A stretch of 64,000 bases of DNA. Origin: Konateibacter massiliensis. GTDB taxonomy: Bacteria > Bacillota > Clostridia > Lachnospirales > Lachnospiraceae. Positions 27,297-36,900 of the stretch are shown piece by piece. The translations under genes were made by a program, and so were the position numbers. The notes under the pieces are model-generated. The model ran no database searches. It was not told the DNA's origin and saw nothing but the letters and a program-made list of their open reading frames with translations. The stretch is taken from contig NZ_LT860099.1 of NCBI RefSeq assembly GCF_900184995.1, forward strand, positions 770,269 through 834,268. The letters are read 5' to 3'. Position 1 is the first letter of the stretch; each line of letters opens with the position of its first letter.

Positions 27297-28217
27297 TCAT
27301 TCTTCTTTTCCATCTTCTGGTTTTGCTTCAAATTCAATTTTAAATATATTTTCTGTCTTTAACGGAATGTAAGCCTTAAGCGTTCCTTCCTGATAAGGGA
27401 TAACCATGTTTGGATTATAGAAAAAATTAATATTTTTATCATCCATATAAACTTCAGTATATTGAGTATTCTCAAGTATCTCCTCCTGATAATAGCTCTT
27501 TATTCTGTCTTCTATCTGCTCCGAAGCCATAAATGCCTGTCCGATCAACTGGGCAATCTCCTCATCTGTTCCTGCAAGAATATCTCCAATCGCCAGACGC
27601 TGCCCCGTACTTAACAGAAAAACATATCCGGTGGAATAAGAATTTTCCGCGCCTGTTTCATAATACCGCTCATTGAAGCTTTGAAGGATGGAAAGAATTC
27701 CGTTTTTATTATAGGTTACCTCAAAGCTAACCTTGTATTCACTGTACACTAAATCGGCAGTGCTATTCTCCGAAGCCGTTTCTTCGTCCAGCTCCTGTGC
27801 ATTGTCTGCCGCATATGTGTCATTCTCCTCATATAATGCCTGTGCTGCCTCTCTGAAAAATTCATTGATTTTATCAATTCCTTCCTCCTTGGAAGTATTC
27901 TGAATTACCGGATAATCAATTCTTACCTGCGATACGGCTTCACCATTTTTGTCCAGATAGCTGTTTTCCATCGTTTCTGTCGTGAATTCTATCGGATCTC
28001 TCTCAATCGGCTCTTCTTTTATGATATCAGCAATGATGTCCTCAAGTACCGGAGCATCACTGCTGTCTGTTTCATTTCCTTCTTCTGTGACAATTTCTGT
28101 GTCTTCCTCTTGGGTAACCGGCAAATCATCTATGGTTTCAACTGTATTCTGCTTCGTCTCAAAAGAGCAGCCGGTTATCATCAAGCAAACAGCAATGAAC
28201 ATAACAGTCTTTTTCAT
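27297..28217 (-). CDS. Lipoprotein with DUF3298/RsiV-like domain
   Basis: 306 residues. The N-terminus is a lipoprotein signal (MKKTVMFIAVCLMITGC, lipobox ending in Cys17), then an acidic, low-complexity linker (residues 20-75), then a DUF4163/DUF3298-like domain (YPVIQNTSKEEGIDKINEFFREA; later TGQRLAIGDILAG). Similar domains form the outer part of the anti-sigma factor RsiV and bind lysozyme; no sigma factor lies next to it, so the function here is unknown. SD CGGAGGAAAAA. Confidence 0.82.
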   Translation of the reverse strand: MKKTVMFIAVCLMITGCSFETKQNTVETIDDLPVTQEEDTEIVTEEGNETDSSDAPVLEDIIADIIKEEPIERDPIEFTTETMENSYLDKNGEAVSQVRIDYPVIQNTSKEEGIDKINEFFREAAQALYEENDTYAADNAQELDEETASENSTADLVYSEYKVSFEVTYNKNGILSILQSFNERYYETGAENSYSTGYVFLLSTGQRLAIGDILAGTDEEIAQLIGQAFMASEQIEDRIKSYYQEEILENTQYTEVYMDDKNINFFYNPNMVIPYQEGTLKAYIPLKTENIFKIEFEAKPEDGKEE

Positions 28218-28247
28218 ATATTTTTCCTCCGTTTACTCTCTTTTCTA

Positions 28248-28973
28248 TTATATTAGTAGCTGTGACACCGCATAAATAAGCAATAAATGCACAGGATAGA
28301 AAAGGTAAAAGAAATATTTCAGATTGATTCCTCTTTTTCCGTTATAAAGTGTAATCGGAATAAAGGCAATCGGGGCGGTAATCTCCCATAAGATTGCAAA
28401 GGAACAGATAATATTTCTCCATTTGATTTTATCATGCAGGACATATAACAGTAAAATAAATACCACTCCAAAGCCTGCATAGTCAGTTCTTAAAATAATT
28501 GCCACCGCAATTCCGGCAAACATGGATAAAATTCTAAGTACTTTATTATTTTCAAAATATTTCACCGCCATTAAGGTGAGTAAGCCGATAAATAGAGTAA
28601 AGAATACATTTTGGTACGTTATCTCCAAAATCTGGCGCTTGAATGCCAAGTCAAACGGTATCTCTGAGATAAGAGCAAATAAAAATAGTCTCATCGCATA
28701 TTTCTTGACATTACTTGTATGTAAAAAGCCTTCCACCAGTAAAAAACAAAAGATAGGAAATGCGATTCTTCCAATCAATCTCAATATAGTATCTATATCG
28801 GAAATAGGTGAATTCGTATCATAATAAGCTGGCAGCTGTTCTAATATTCCAGCTCCGATATGGTCAATAAACATCGTTACAATCGCTATCAGTTTTAATG
28901 TACTGCCGCTCAAACCTTCCCTGTCCGGCACCGCTTTCGCCTGACCTGTTTTGCTAACTCCTTGATTTACCAT
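28248..28973 (-). CDS. TraX family protein
   Basis: 241 residues, multi-pass membrane protein of the TraX family (LKLIAIVTMFIDHIGAGI, LRLIGRIAFPIFCFLLVEG, RLFLFALISEIPFDLAF). F-plasmid TraX acetylates pilin; chromosomal Firmicute members are presumed acyltransferases of unknown substrate. The ATG at 28971-28973 has SD GGAGGG six nt upstream and is preferred to a start 33 codons earlier. Confidence 0.88.
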   Translation of the reverse strand: MVNQGVSKTGQAKAVPDREGLSGSTLKLIAIVTMFIDHIGAGILEQLPAYYDTNSPISDIDTILRLIGRIAFPIFCFLLVEGFLHTSNVKKYAMRLFLFALISEIPFDLAFKRQILEITYQNVFFTLFIGLLTLMAVKYFENNKVLRILSMFAGIAVAIILRTDYAGFGVVFILLLYVLHDKIKWRNIICSFAILWEITAPIAFIPITLYNGKRGINLKYFFYLFYPVHLLLIYAVSQLLI

Positions 28974-29122
28974 GTCATACCCTCCATAAAAGTATTTGCT
29001 TTTATATCCTACCATTATACGCAAAAACATACAACTATCTTTTGGGTTTTTTTTAATTTTCACTTCCGGCATTTTTTGTCAAAACATGCAACAACTTCTA
29101 GATTATTCCCGTTATAATCGCA

Positions 29123-29271
29123 CATAATATCACTGTAACCACTTAACAAATTAAATCCAAAAAAGTTTGTTAGGTAAAAACAAATCAAAGAACTTTCGTC
29201 GGCAATATTAGTACTGTATCTCACAGTGTTGATATTACCAAATAAGACGAAAGCGAAACGGAGGTTTTATT
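29123..29271 (+). promoter_or_regulatory. Upstream region and structured leader of the spore protein gene
   Basis: CATAATA at 29123-29129 resembles a sigma-G -10, but the -35 is poor. Further down, CTTTCGTC pairs with GACGAAAG, enclosing AATAT/ATATT and ACTGT/ACAGT, so the RNA just before the SD (CGGAGG) can fold into one stem of about 60 nt (29193-29254). Confidence 0.45.
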
Positions 29272-29481
29272 ATGACAAGTTCAAGTAATTCTGCATCAGT
29301 ACCTGAAGCAAAAGGCGCTTTAAACAAATTCAAGTATGAAGTAGCTAACGAATTGGGTGTTCCATTAACAGATGGTTATAATGGTAACCTTACTTCAAAA
29401 CAGAACGGCTCAGTAGGTGGTTACATGGTTAAGAAGATGATTGAGGAACAGGAAAGACAGATGGCTGGTAAGTCTCTTTAA
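29272..29481 (+). CDS. Alpha/beta-type small acid-soluble spore protein
   Basis: DNA-coating spore protein of 69 residues that protects spore DNA and supplies amino acids at germination. Family signatures: ALNKFKYEVANELGVPL and GGYMVKKMIEEQERQM. The GPR protease site is expected around KYEVANELG. Excellent SD (ACGGAGGTTTTATT). Its presence argues that the host forms endospores. A terminator follows at 29539. Confidence 0.96.
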   Translation: MTSSSNSASVPEAKGALNKFKYEVANELGVPLTDGYNGNLTSKQNGSVGGYMVKKMIEEQERQMAGKSL

Positions 29482-29538
29482 TCCTAATTACCAATCAGTA
29501 ACCGGAGCGTAAGCTTGACAAAGATGATGAATTAACAG

Positions 29539-29575
29539 AAATCCCACAGGAAAGTTTTCCTGTGGGATTTTTGTT
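29539..29575. terminator. Bidirectional terminator between the SASP gene and topoisomerase subunit A gene
   Basis: A 15-bp stem AAATCCCACAGGAAA/TTTCCTGTGGGATTT followed by TTGTTG on the plus strand, and on the minus strand by CTG; strongest for the plus-strand spore gene. Confidence 0.85.
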
Positions 29576-29595
29576 GTTACGATTATTCCGTTATC

Positions 29596-31833
29596 TTACA
29601 CTCTTGCCTTTGTTCCTTTTGTATCTCTGCCCGCAATCTTTAGCCGATTCAGCGAGATTTCTTTGTCTTTATAAGTTATCTGAATTGATGTGTTTTCATC
29701 AAATTTATATATTTCTTCTACAAAATCGTCCTTGGCAAGCTTAATGCCCCTGACACCAATCGCACCACGCTTCTTCTGCGGAATTTCGCTGGACAAGAAA
29801 CGCAGGAATATACCCTTATTGGTCTGGAGTACAATGTTTTGCACGCCGTCTATCATATCAATGGATACTAATTCATCACCGTCTGAAAGTTTTGTCGCCG
29901 CAATCGTTCTCTTTGCCACATCAAATTCTTCACCGCTAACCTGTTTCATCATACCGGCTTTCGTAGTAAAGAGGAACATTTTATCCTTTATCTCACTAAG
30001 CGGCAATACATAAATCAAATTTTCTTCACTGCTGTTGTAATTGCAAATATTATCAATCGGAATTCCCTTGTCCCTGAACTTTCCAAACGGCAAATCAAGA
30101 ACCTTCAGGCTGTGCAGCATCCCCTTGTCCGTGAAAATACATATTTTATCCGTATTCATGCAGGAAAATACAAACCGGTTTTCGTTCAGTACCGTTTCCT
30201 TGTTTCGTTCAAACGCCGCTGTATCAATCGTCTTTGCATAACCGAAGCGGTCCATCAAAAATACTACCTCCTGCTCCTCTATCTTCTTCTCCTCATAGAC
30301 AGCCTCCGCAGCATTTTCAATCACGGTTTTTCTCGGTGTTCCGTATTCCTTCTTAATCGCATCTAATCCCTTTTTAATCGTGGATAGCATCGTGGAGCGG
30401 TTGCTTAAAATATCCTCATATTTTGCAATATTTTTAAGCGTTGTATCATGCTCCTTCATCAAAGCTTCTATTTCCAGACCGATTAACTTATAAAGTCTCA
30501 TTTCCAGAATGGCACTTGCCTGTCTCTCCGTAAATCTCAACTGGCTCGCATTTTTTTCTGAGGCTTTTGTCTTAAAGGTAATATTTTTTGTATTACCGGT
30601 TATGAGACAGTCTTTTGCATCTTTGATATTTTTGCTTCCGCGCAGTATTTCAATAATTAAATCAATTACATCGCACGCTTGAATCAAGCCTTCCTGTATC
30701 TCTTTTTTATCCAGCTCCTTTGCAAGCAATGTCTTATATTTTCTTGTTGTCAGCTCAATCTGGAAGTTTACGTTTCTTTTAATAATCTCCTTCAAGCCCA
30801 TCGTCTCCGGCTTGCCGTCTGCAACCGCGAGCATATTGACTCCGAAGGTATCCTCAAGCTTTGTCTTTTTGTAGAGCATATTTAGGAGATTGTCAACATC
30901 CGCCGCCTTTTTCAAATCAAGAACAATGCGAATTCCGTCCTTGGAAGACTGGTTGGATATATCGATGATGTCTCCTGTCTTTTTTGTCTCCACGAGGGTA
31001 CAGATATCATTTAAAAACTTTCCGATATTTGCACCTATCATCGGATAAGGTATCTCTGTTATAACCAGCTTATTCTTTCCGCCTTTGTCCGTCTCTGTCT
31101 TGACGCTTCCTCGTATTTTAATCTTTCCCTGACCGCACTCATAGATGGAAAGCAGCTCGTCCTTATTGACAACGCGTCCTCCTGTCGGAAAGTCAGGTCC
31201 CTTGATGTATTTCATCAGACCTTCCGTTGTAATATTCGGATTTTCTATGTAGGCTTTTACACCGTCGATTACCTCAGCCAGATTATGAGGAGGAATGTTT
31301 GTCGCCATACCGACTGCGATTCCATCTGCACCGTTTATCAAAAGGTTCGGTATCTTAACCGGAAGTACAGCAGGCTCTTTCTCAGTCTCGTCAAAGTTTG
31401 GCACAAAATCTACAATATCCTTGTCCAAGTCGGCAAGGTACGCTTCCTGCGTAATTTTTTCAAGACGTGCTTCTGTATAACGCATCGCCGCCGCACCATC
31501 TCCCTCGATAGAGCCAAAGTTACCGTGTCCGTCCACAAGAGGCAGCCCCTTTTTAAAGCCCTGCGACATGACAACAAGTGCATCGTAGATGGAAGAATCA
31601 CCGTGCGGGTGATATTTACCCATCGTATCACCCACAATACGGGCACATTTACGGTATGGCTTGTCATATTTAATCCCCAGTTCATACATATCATACAGGG
31701 TACGTCTCTGAACAGGCTTTAAGCCGTCTCTTACATCCGGCAAGGCTCTTGCCACGATTACACTCATCGCATAATCAATATATGATTTCTGCATCACATC
31801 AGAATATTCTGTTTTTATAATCTGTTCATCCAT
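29596..31833 (-). CDS. DNA gyrase/topoisomerase IV subunit A (probably ParC)
   Basis: DNA-cleaving subunit of a type IIA topoisomerase, 745 residues. The breakage-reunion domain is complete: PVQRRTLYDMYELG, GKYHPHGDSSIYDAL (quinolone-region Ser and Asp retained), AAMRYTEARL with the catalytic Tyr. The C-terminal wheel is shorter than in typical GyrA (about 820 residues), and the GyrA box is degenerate (QKKRGAIG for QRRGGKG). This favours topoisomerase IV, but without a second pair for comparison gyrase cannot be excluded. 22 bp after subunit B. Confidence 0.93.
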   Translation of the reverse strand: MDEQIIKTEYSDVMQKSYIDYAMSVIVARALPDVRDGLKPVQRRTLYDMYELGIKYDKPYRKCARIVGDTMGKYHPHGDSSIYDALVVMSQGFKKGLPLVDGHGNFGSIEGDGAAAMRYTEARLEKITQEAYLADLDKDIVDFVPNFDETEKEPAVLPVKIPNLLINGADGIAVGMATNIPPHNLAEVIDGVKAYIENPNITTEGLMKYIKGPDFPTGGRVVNKDELLSIYECGQGKIKIRGSVKTETDKGGKNKLVITEIPYPMIGANIGKFLNDICTLVETKKTGDIIDISNQSSKDGIRIVLDLKKAADVDNLLNMLYKKTKLEDTFGVNMLAVADGKPETMGLKEIIKRNVNFQIELTTRKYKTLLAKELDKKEIQEGLIQACDVIDLIIEILRGSKNIKDAKDCLITGNTKNITFKTKASEKNASQLRFTERQASAILEMRLYKLIGLEIEALMKEHDTTLKNIAKYEDILSNRSTMLSTIKKGLDAIKKEYGTPRKTVIENAAEAVYEEKKIEEQEVVFLMDRFGYAKTIDTAAFERNKETVLNENRFVFSCMNTDKICIFTDKGMLHSLKVLDLPFGKFRDKGIPIDNICNYNSSEENLIYVLPLSEIKDKMFLFTTKAGMMKQVSGEEFDVAKRTIAATKLSDGDELVSIDMIDGVQNIVLQTNKGIFLRFLSSEIPQKKRGAIGVRGIKLAKDDFVEEIYKFDENTSIQITYKDKEISLNRLKIAGRDTKGTKARV

Positions 31834-31855
31834 AATAAATTATTTCCTCCGCTCT

Positions 31856-33775
31856 CTATATATCCAGCTCAGCCGTTTCAGCATATTCATAAATAAATGC
31901 CTTTCTAGGCGGAACTTCACTTCCCATAAGCATTTCCGTTACCTCAGAAGCCATTCTGGCGTCCTCAATCTCTACGAGCTTTAGCTTTCTCGTCTCCGGA
32001 TTCAAGGTTGTTTCCCACAATTGATCTGCATCCATCTCTCCAAGTCCCTTATATCGCTGTAAGGTAAAGGAGCCTTTGTGACTCTTCCTGTATTTTTCAA
32101 GTGCCTTGTCATCATACAGATATTCTTCTTCACCTCTTGCAGGCATCGCCTTATACAGCGGCGGCATCGCAATGTAAACATGTCCCTCATAGATAAGCTC
32201 CGGCATAAAGCGGTAAAATAAAGTAAGCAGCAACGTACAGATATGAGCACCATCGACGTCCGCATCTGCCATGATGACAATCTTGTCATATCTTAGCTTC
32301 GTGATATCAAAATCATTTCCGTAGCCCTCGGAAAAACCACATCCAAAGGCATTGATCATCGTCTTAATCTCTGCATTTGCCAGCACCTTGTCGATGCTCG
32401 CCTTCTCTACATTTAAGATTTTTCCGCGGATCGGAAGAATCGCCTGAAAATTTCTGTTACGCGCTGTTTTTGCAGAGCCGCCCGCAGAATCTCCCTCCAC
32501 GATAAAAATTTCACATTTGCTTGGGTCCCTGTTTTCACAGTTTGCAAGTTTACCGTTTGAGTCAAAGGAATATTTTTGTTTTGTCAGCAGATTCGTCTTT
32601 GCCTTCTCTTCCGCTTTACGAATTTTCGCTGCTTTTTCCGCGCATGACAAAACAGATTTCAGTGTCTCTAAGTTTTTGTCAAAGTAGCGCTGCAACTCAT
32701 CTCCTGCCACCTTGCTTGTTGCCTTCATGGCATCCTGATTGTCAAGCTTTGTCTTTGTCTGTCCTTCAAAGCGAGGGGCAGGGTGCTTAATGGAGATAAC
32801 AGCAGTCATACCGTTTCGGATATCCACACCTGTAAAATTCGCATCCTTTTCCTTCAATATACCAAGCTCTCTCGCATAGGAATTCATAACGGTCGTAAAT
32901 ACCGTCTTAAAGCCAGTCAAATGAGTGCCGCCTTCCGCATTGTATATGTTGTTGCAAAAGCCGAGAACGTTTTCATGGAATTCGTTGATGTATTGCAGCG
33001 CACCTTCTACTGTGATGCCGTCAACCTCGCCCTTAAAATAAATCGGCTCGTGCACTTGTTCTTTATTTTTATTTAAATCTAAGATATAGCCTAAGATTCC
33101 ATCGGGCTCATGGTATTCGACATGCTCGATTTCCTCCCCACGTCTATCCTCAAAAATAATAGTCAGTTCCGGGTTTAGATAAGCAGTCTCGTGAAGTCTG
33201 CTCTTTACCTCGCTTCCCTTAAAGCGTGTTTTCTCAAAAATAGTATCATCCGGCAGGAAGTTGATTGTCGTTCCTGTCTCCTTTGTCTTTCCAAGCGTCG
33301 GCAGAAGCCCTTTCTCCAATTCCAGCGCAGGAATTCCTCTTTCATAGCGATCATGGTGGATATAGCCCTCTCTGCTGATTTTAATATCCAAATAGGTAGA
33401 CAGAGCATTTACAACAGAGGAACCAACCCCGTGAAGCCCGCCGCTTGTCTTATAGACGGAATCATCAAATTTTCCTCCCGCATGCAATGTCGTGAAAACA
33501 ACACGCTCAGCGGAGACTCCTTTTTCATGCATTCCAACCGGTATCCCTCGCCCGTTGTCTGCTATTGTCGCGGAGCCATCTGCCTCCAAAACAACCGTGA
33601 TGCGGTTACAAAAGCCTGCTAAATGCTCGTCAACCGAATTGTCTACAATTTCATATATTAAATGATTTAATCCTTTTCTTGACACACTTCCAATGTACAT
33701 ACCGGGTCTTTTTCTGACTGCCTCTAACCCCTCTAGCACCGATATACTGGAAGCATCATATGTTGTCTGTTTCAT
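31856..33775 (-). CDS. DNA gyrase/topoisomerase IV subunit B (probably ParE)
   Basis: ATPase subunit, 639 residues: GHKL ATPase (RKRPGMYIGS, EIVDNSVDE, DNGRGIPVGMH, GGLHGVGSSVVNALS) and TOPRIM (EGDSAGGSAKTARNR, MADADVDGAHI), ending with YKGLGEMDADQLWETTLNP. Start ATG with GGAGAGGG ten nt upstream. Transcribed with subunit A from the promoter at 33812-33840. Confidence 0.93.
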   Translation of the reverse strand: MKQTTYDASSISVLEGLEAVRKRPGMYIGSVSRKGLNHLIYEIVDNSVDEHLAGFCNRITVVLEADGSATIADNGRGIPVGMHEKGVSAERVVFTTLHAGGKFDDSVYKTSGGLHGVGSSVVNALSTYLDIKISREGYIHHDRYERGIPALELEKGLLPTLGKTKETGTTINFLPDDTIFEKTRFKGSEVKSRLHETAYLNPELTIIFEDRRGEEIEHVEYHEPDGILGYILDLNKNKEQVHEPIYFKGEVDGITVEGALQYINEFHENVLGFCNNIYNAEGGTHLTGFKTVFTTVMNSYARELGILKEKDANFTGVDIRNGMTAVISIKHPAPRFEGQTKTKLDNQDAMKATSKVAGDELQRYFDKNLETLKSVLSCAEKAAKIRKAEEKAKTNLLTKQKYSFDSNGKLANCENRDPSKCEIFIVEGDSAGGSAKTARNRNFQAILPIRGKILNVEKASIDKVLANAEIKTMINAFGCGFSEGYGNDFDITKLRYDKIVIMADADVDGAHICTLLLTLFYRFMPELIYEGHVYIAMPPLYKAMPARGEEEYLYDDKALEKYRKSHKGSFTLQRYKGLGEMDADQLWETTLNPETRKLKLVEIEDARMASEVTEMLMGSEVPPRKAFIYEYAETAELDI

Positions 33776-33811
33776 TTCACTTCATCCCTCTCCTATTTTT
33801 CAATCCGCTTT

Positions 33812-33840
33812 ATAATACACGAAAATTTAAAAAAAGTCTA
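33812..33840 (-). promoter_or_regulatory. Promoter of the topoisomerase operon
   Basis: TAGACT (33835-33840), 17-bp spacer, TATTAT (33812-33817) on the minus strand; 4/6 and 5/6 consensus matches. It lies back to back with the plus-strand promoter at 33849. Confidence 0.55.
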
Positions 33841-33848
33841 GCTCCTAG

Positions 33849-33877
33849 TTGTTCACACAATTTTCACATGTTATAAT
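33849..33877 (+). promoter_or_regulatory. Promoter of the secreted DUF5722 protein gene
   Basis: TTGTTC (33849-33854), 17-bp spacer, TATAAT (33872-33877). The -10 is perfect and the -35 weak. Transcription would start near 33884, about 24 nt before the ATG. Confidence 0.55.
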
Positions 33878-33907
33878 AATCTTACTTTTACTATGAGGAG
33901 GAGAGTT

Positions 33908-36900
33908 ATGAGAAATCACAAAAAGAAAATTTTTAAACGTTTTATTTCCTTTGCTACCTGTTTTTTGATCACCGCAGAATCTCTTGCCGGATATGGCAGT
34001 ATCACAGCAAATGCTGTTTCTGTGACTGACAGCAGCGTTGTATCAACAGAAATCGGTGCTGCTTCGGACAATAATTTGGAGGCAGATACCACTTCTATTT
34101 CAGACACTAATTCTGATACACATACCGATACCTCTTCTTTGGGCAGTGAAAATACAGCGGCAGCTACTCAGACAGACAACGAAGTGGCTACCGGTGACAC
34201 AACTGCTTCCATTGACGAGGAGGTTACTGAACGTGTATCTCTTAACACCAGCAATTTCCCTGATGAATATTTCCTATCCTATATTTGTGAGAACTTTGAT
34301 CAAAACGATGATAACACTTTGTCTAAGAAGGAAATTGATTCTGTTACCAAAATTGACGTCAGTAATATGGGGATTGTTTCCTTAGAAGGTCTTTCCTATT
34401 TTATTGCTCTGGAAGAATTAGATTGCAGCAATAACCAACTGACAACACTTGAGCTTGGAACTCTCACAAAGCTTGTCTCTTTGGACTGCTCCTTCAATAG
34501 ACTTATCGGTCTGGACCTGACCAAAAACTCTGCTCTGACTGCTCTTTCCTGCCTCCAAAACGCAAGAGACATTCAAATTGATGAAAATAGCAGCTTTTAT
34601 TTGACTGATTTAAAAGGCTTTTCTATCAGCGATACAACGGACTGGACCTGTGAATACACTGTTGAGGATACATTATTTACTTTTTCCGATGACTTGTCCT
34701 CCAACATCGTTTCCTATTCGGTTAATACAGTAAGCCGTGAGCTGACAGAGGAACCTGTTATATTTACACTTGTTCTCTATACAGAGGATTTTACTGAGGT
34801 TGCCGTTGACGAAGCAACATTCCCCGATTCCGCTTTTCGCGATATGCTTCTTTCTTCCTATGATATAGACAAAGACAAAAAGCTTTCGTCTGAGGAAGGC
34901 AATGCCATTACGAATATGGATATTTCCTCCTATGGAATAAAGGATTTAACCGGCATTACACACTTTACCAATCTGGTTTACTTAAATTACAGCATTTCTC
35001 AGTCGGAAGAGCTTGATTTCGGCATCCTTTCCGACTCTGTTTTATTGTATTGTGACAAGAAACCTGTTTTAACCGAGGATGTAGCAGCTGCCGACGAGTC
35101 CGCCTCACCTGAGGCAACAGAATCTGCCGACACCGAGCAGGCACCGGATACTGCTGGAGCAGAGGATACTCTTCCATCCTCTGGTGATGCAACTCCAATC
35201 TTTGACGCAAACGGAGCAAAAGTAAACAAAGTGACCTATGACATTATCTATAAGTTGAACGGAGGTACAAATTCTGTCGATGCACCTGAAACCTTCATTG
35301 GCGGAGAAACTGTGACACTGCCTATCCCTTCCAAAAAAGGCTTTCAGTTTGATTGCTGGTACCTAGACAGCAATTATGCAACTCCCATTACCATCATTTC
35401 TACGAATACCGCTTCCGATGTGACAGTCTACGCAAAATGGACTCAATTAAGCGTGAGCTCCACAACAAAAATCACGAGCGCTAAAGCCGCCGGAAAAGGT
35501 AAAATGTCAGTCTCCTATCAGGTCATGGACGGAGTGAAAGGCTATGAGATACTTTGCTCGACCTCCAAAAATTTTAAAGATAATATCAGAACAATGACCT
35601 CCTCAAAGACCAGCCTTACCATCAAAAATCTTATTAAAAACAAAACCTATTATGTGAAGGTCCGAGGTTATTTGGTCGATTCTTCAGGTGAAAAAGTATA
35701 CGGAGCGTACAGTCTTGTTAAAAAAGTCAAAATAAAATCCGGAGTATCTGAGACAACTGCCACTGCTTCCTCCGCAAAAATCAGCAGTACCAAAATAACA
35801 GACAAAGAAAATGTCACAATAAAAGCAAAAACAAGCAAGATTGTAAAGAGCAAGGACACTTATTACTATTTGTTTGCACTTCCTTCTACGCAAACCACCT
35901 TAAAGAAATTAAAGCCGATTGCAAAGGCAGAAAAATCTACCTCTTTCTCCTTTACTGCTCCCTTGGATAAGAACGGGAATAATAGTATTTTACAGTCAAA
36001 ATTTGTAATTGCAGTAAAGCAGAAATCCGGTTATAAAATCATTAGTTCCGCACAATATATTTCCAACCCAGAGGGAGCCGCCGATTACACCTATGCATTC
36101 CCAACTGCCCCTACAAAAAAGGGCTTACAAGGTTATGAATCAAATTTAGGTATTAACCATACGGTTATCAATATTGAAATTAATGATTTAATTGCCACCA
36201 AAAATGAATATAATTCCAGTTCAACAGAACAATTCAGTTACAAAGGAAAAACCTATTATTTTAGGCGTGATGCGGCAGCCATGTATGCTAACACGGCAAA
36301 ATCCTTTGCCAATGACGGCGCAACCGTGTATGCCATTCTTTTGCTCGGCTGGAGCAGTAAAACAAATTTGATTACTCCTGCTGCACGAACAGAAGGCTAT
36401 GCTTACTATGCATGGAATATGAAAGAGCAGAAGGTAAAAGAACAGTTGGAAGCAACCATGGCTTATTTTGCAGATTACTGCTACAGCCTGAAAACAAGCA
36501 GTCCTGTTATCGCCGGCTGGATTGTCGGGAACGAGGTGGACAACTTTGACACTTGGAATTATGCCGGTACAAGCAACTTTGATTCCTATGCAAAAACTTA
36601 TGCAGACACCTTTCGTCTTGTATACAATGCAACAAAGAGCGTTTATTCTAACGCGCGTGTATATATTTCACTCGACCATATGTGGGCTATGTCAAATGAA
36701 GGCTCTTACGGTTCCAAAGCCTTTTTGGAAAAGTTTAACTCCATTTTAAAATCGGAAGGAAACATTGACTGGGATATTGCGTACCACCCATATCCGGTTC
36801 CGCTTACTGATGCGAACTTCTGGAACAACGATTACTTAAGCAACAATGAAAACTCACCGATTGTCAATATGAAAAACTTATCCGTGTTAACAAACTATGT

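Noticed and set aside
31285-31722. Long plus-strand open frame of 145 codons
   Set aside because: Antisense to the highly conserved topoisomerase A domain; a shadow frame.
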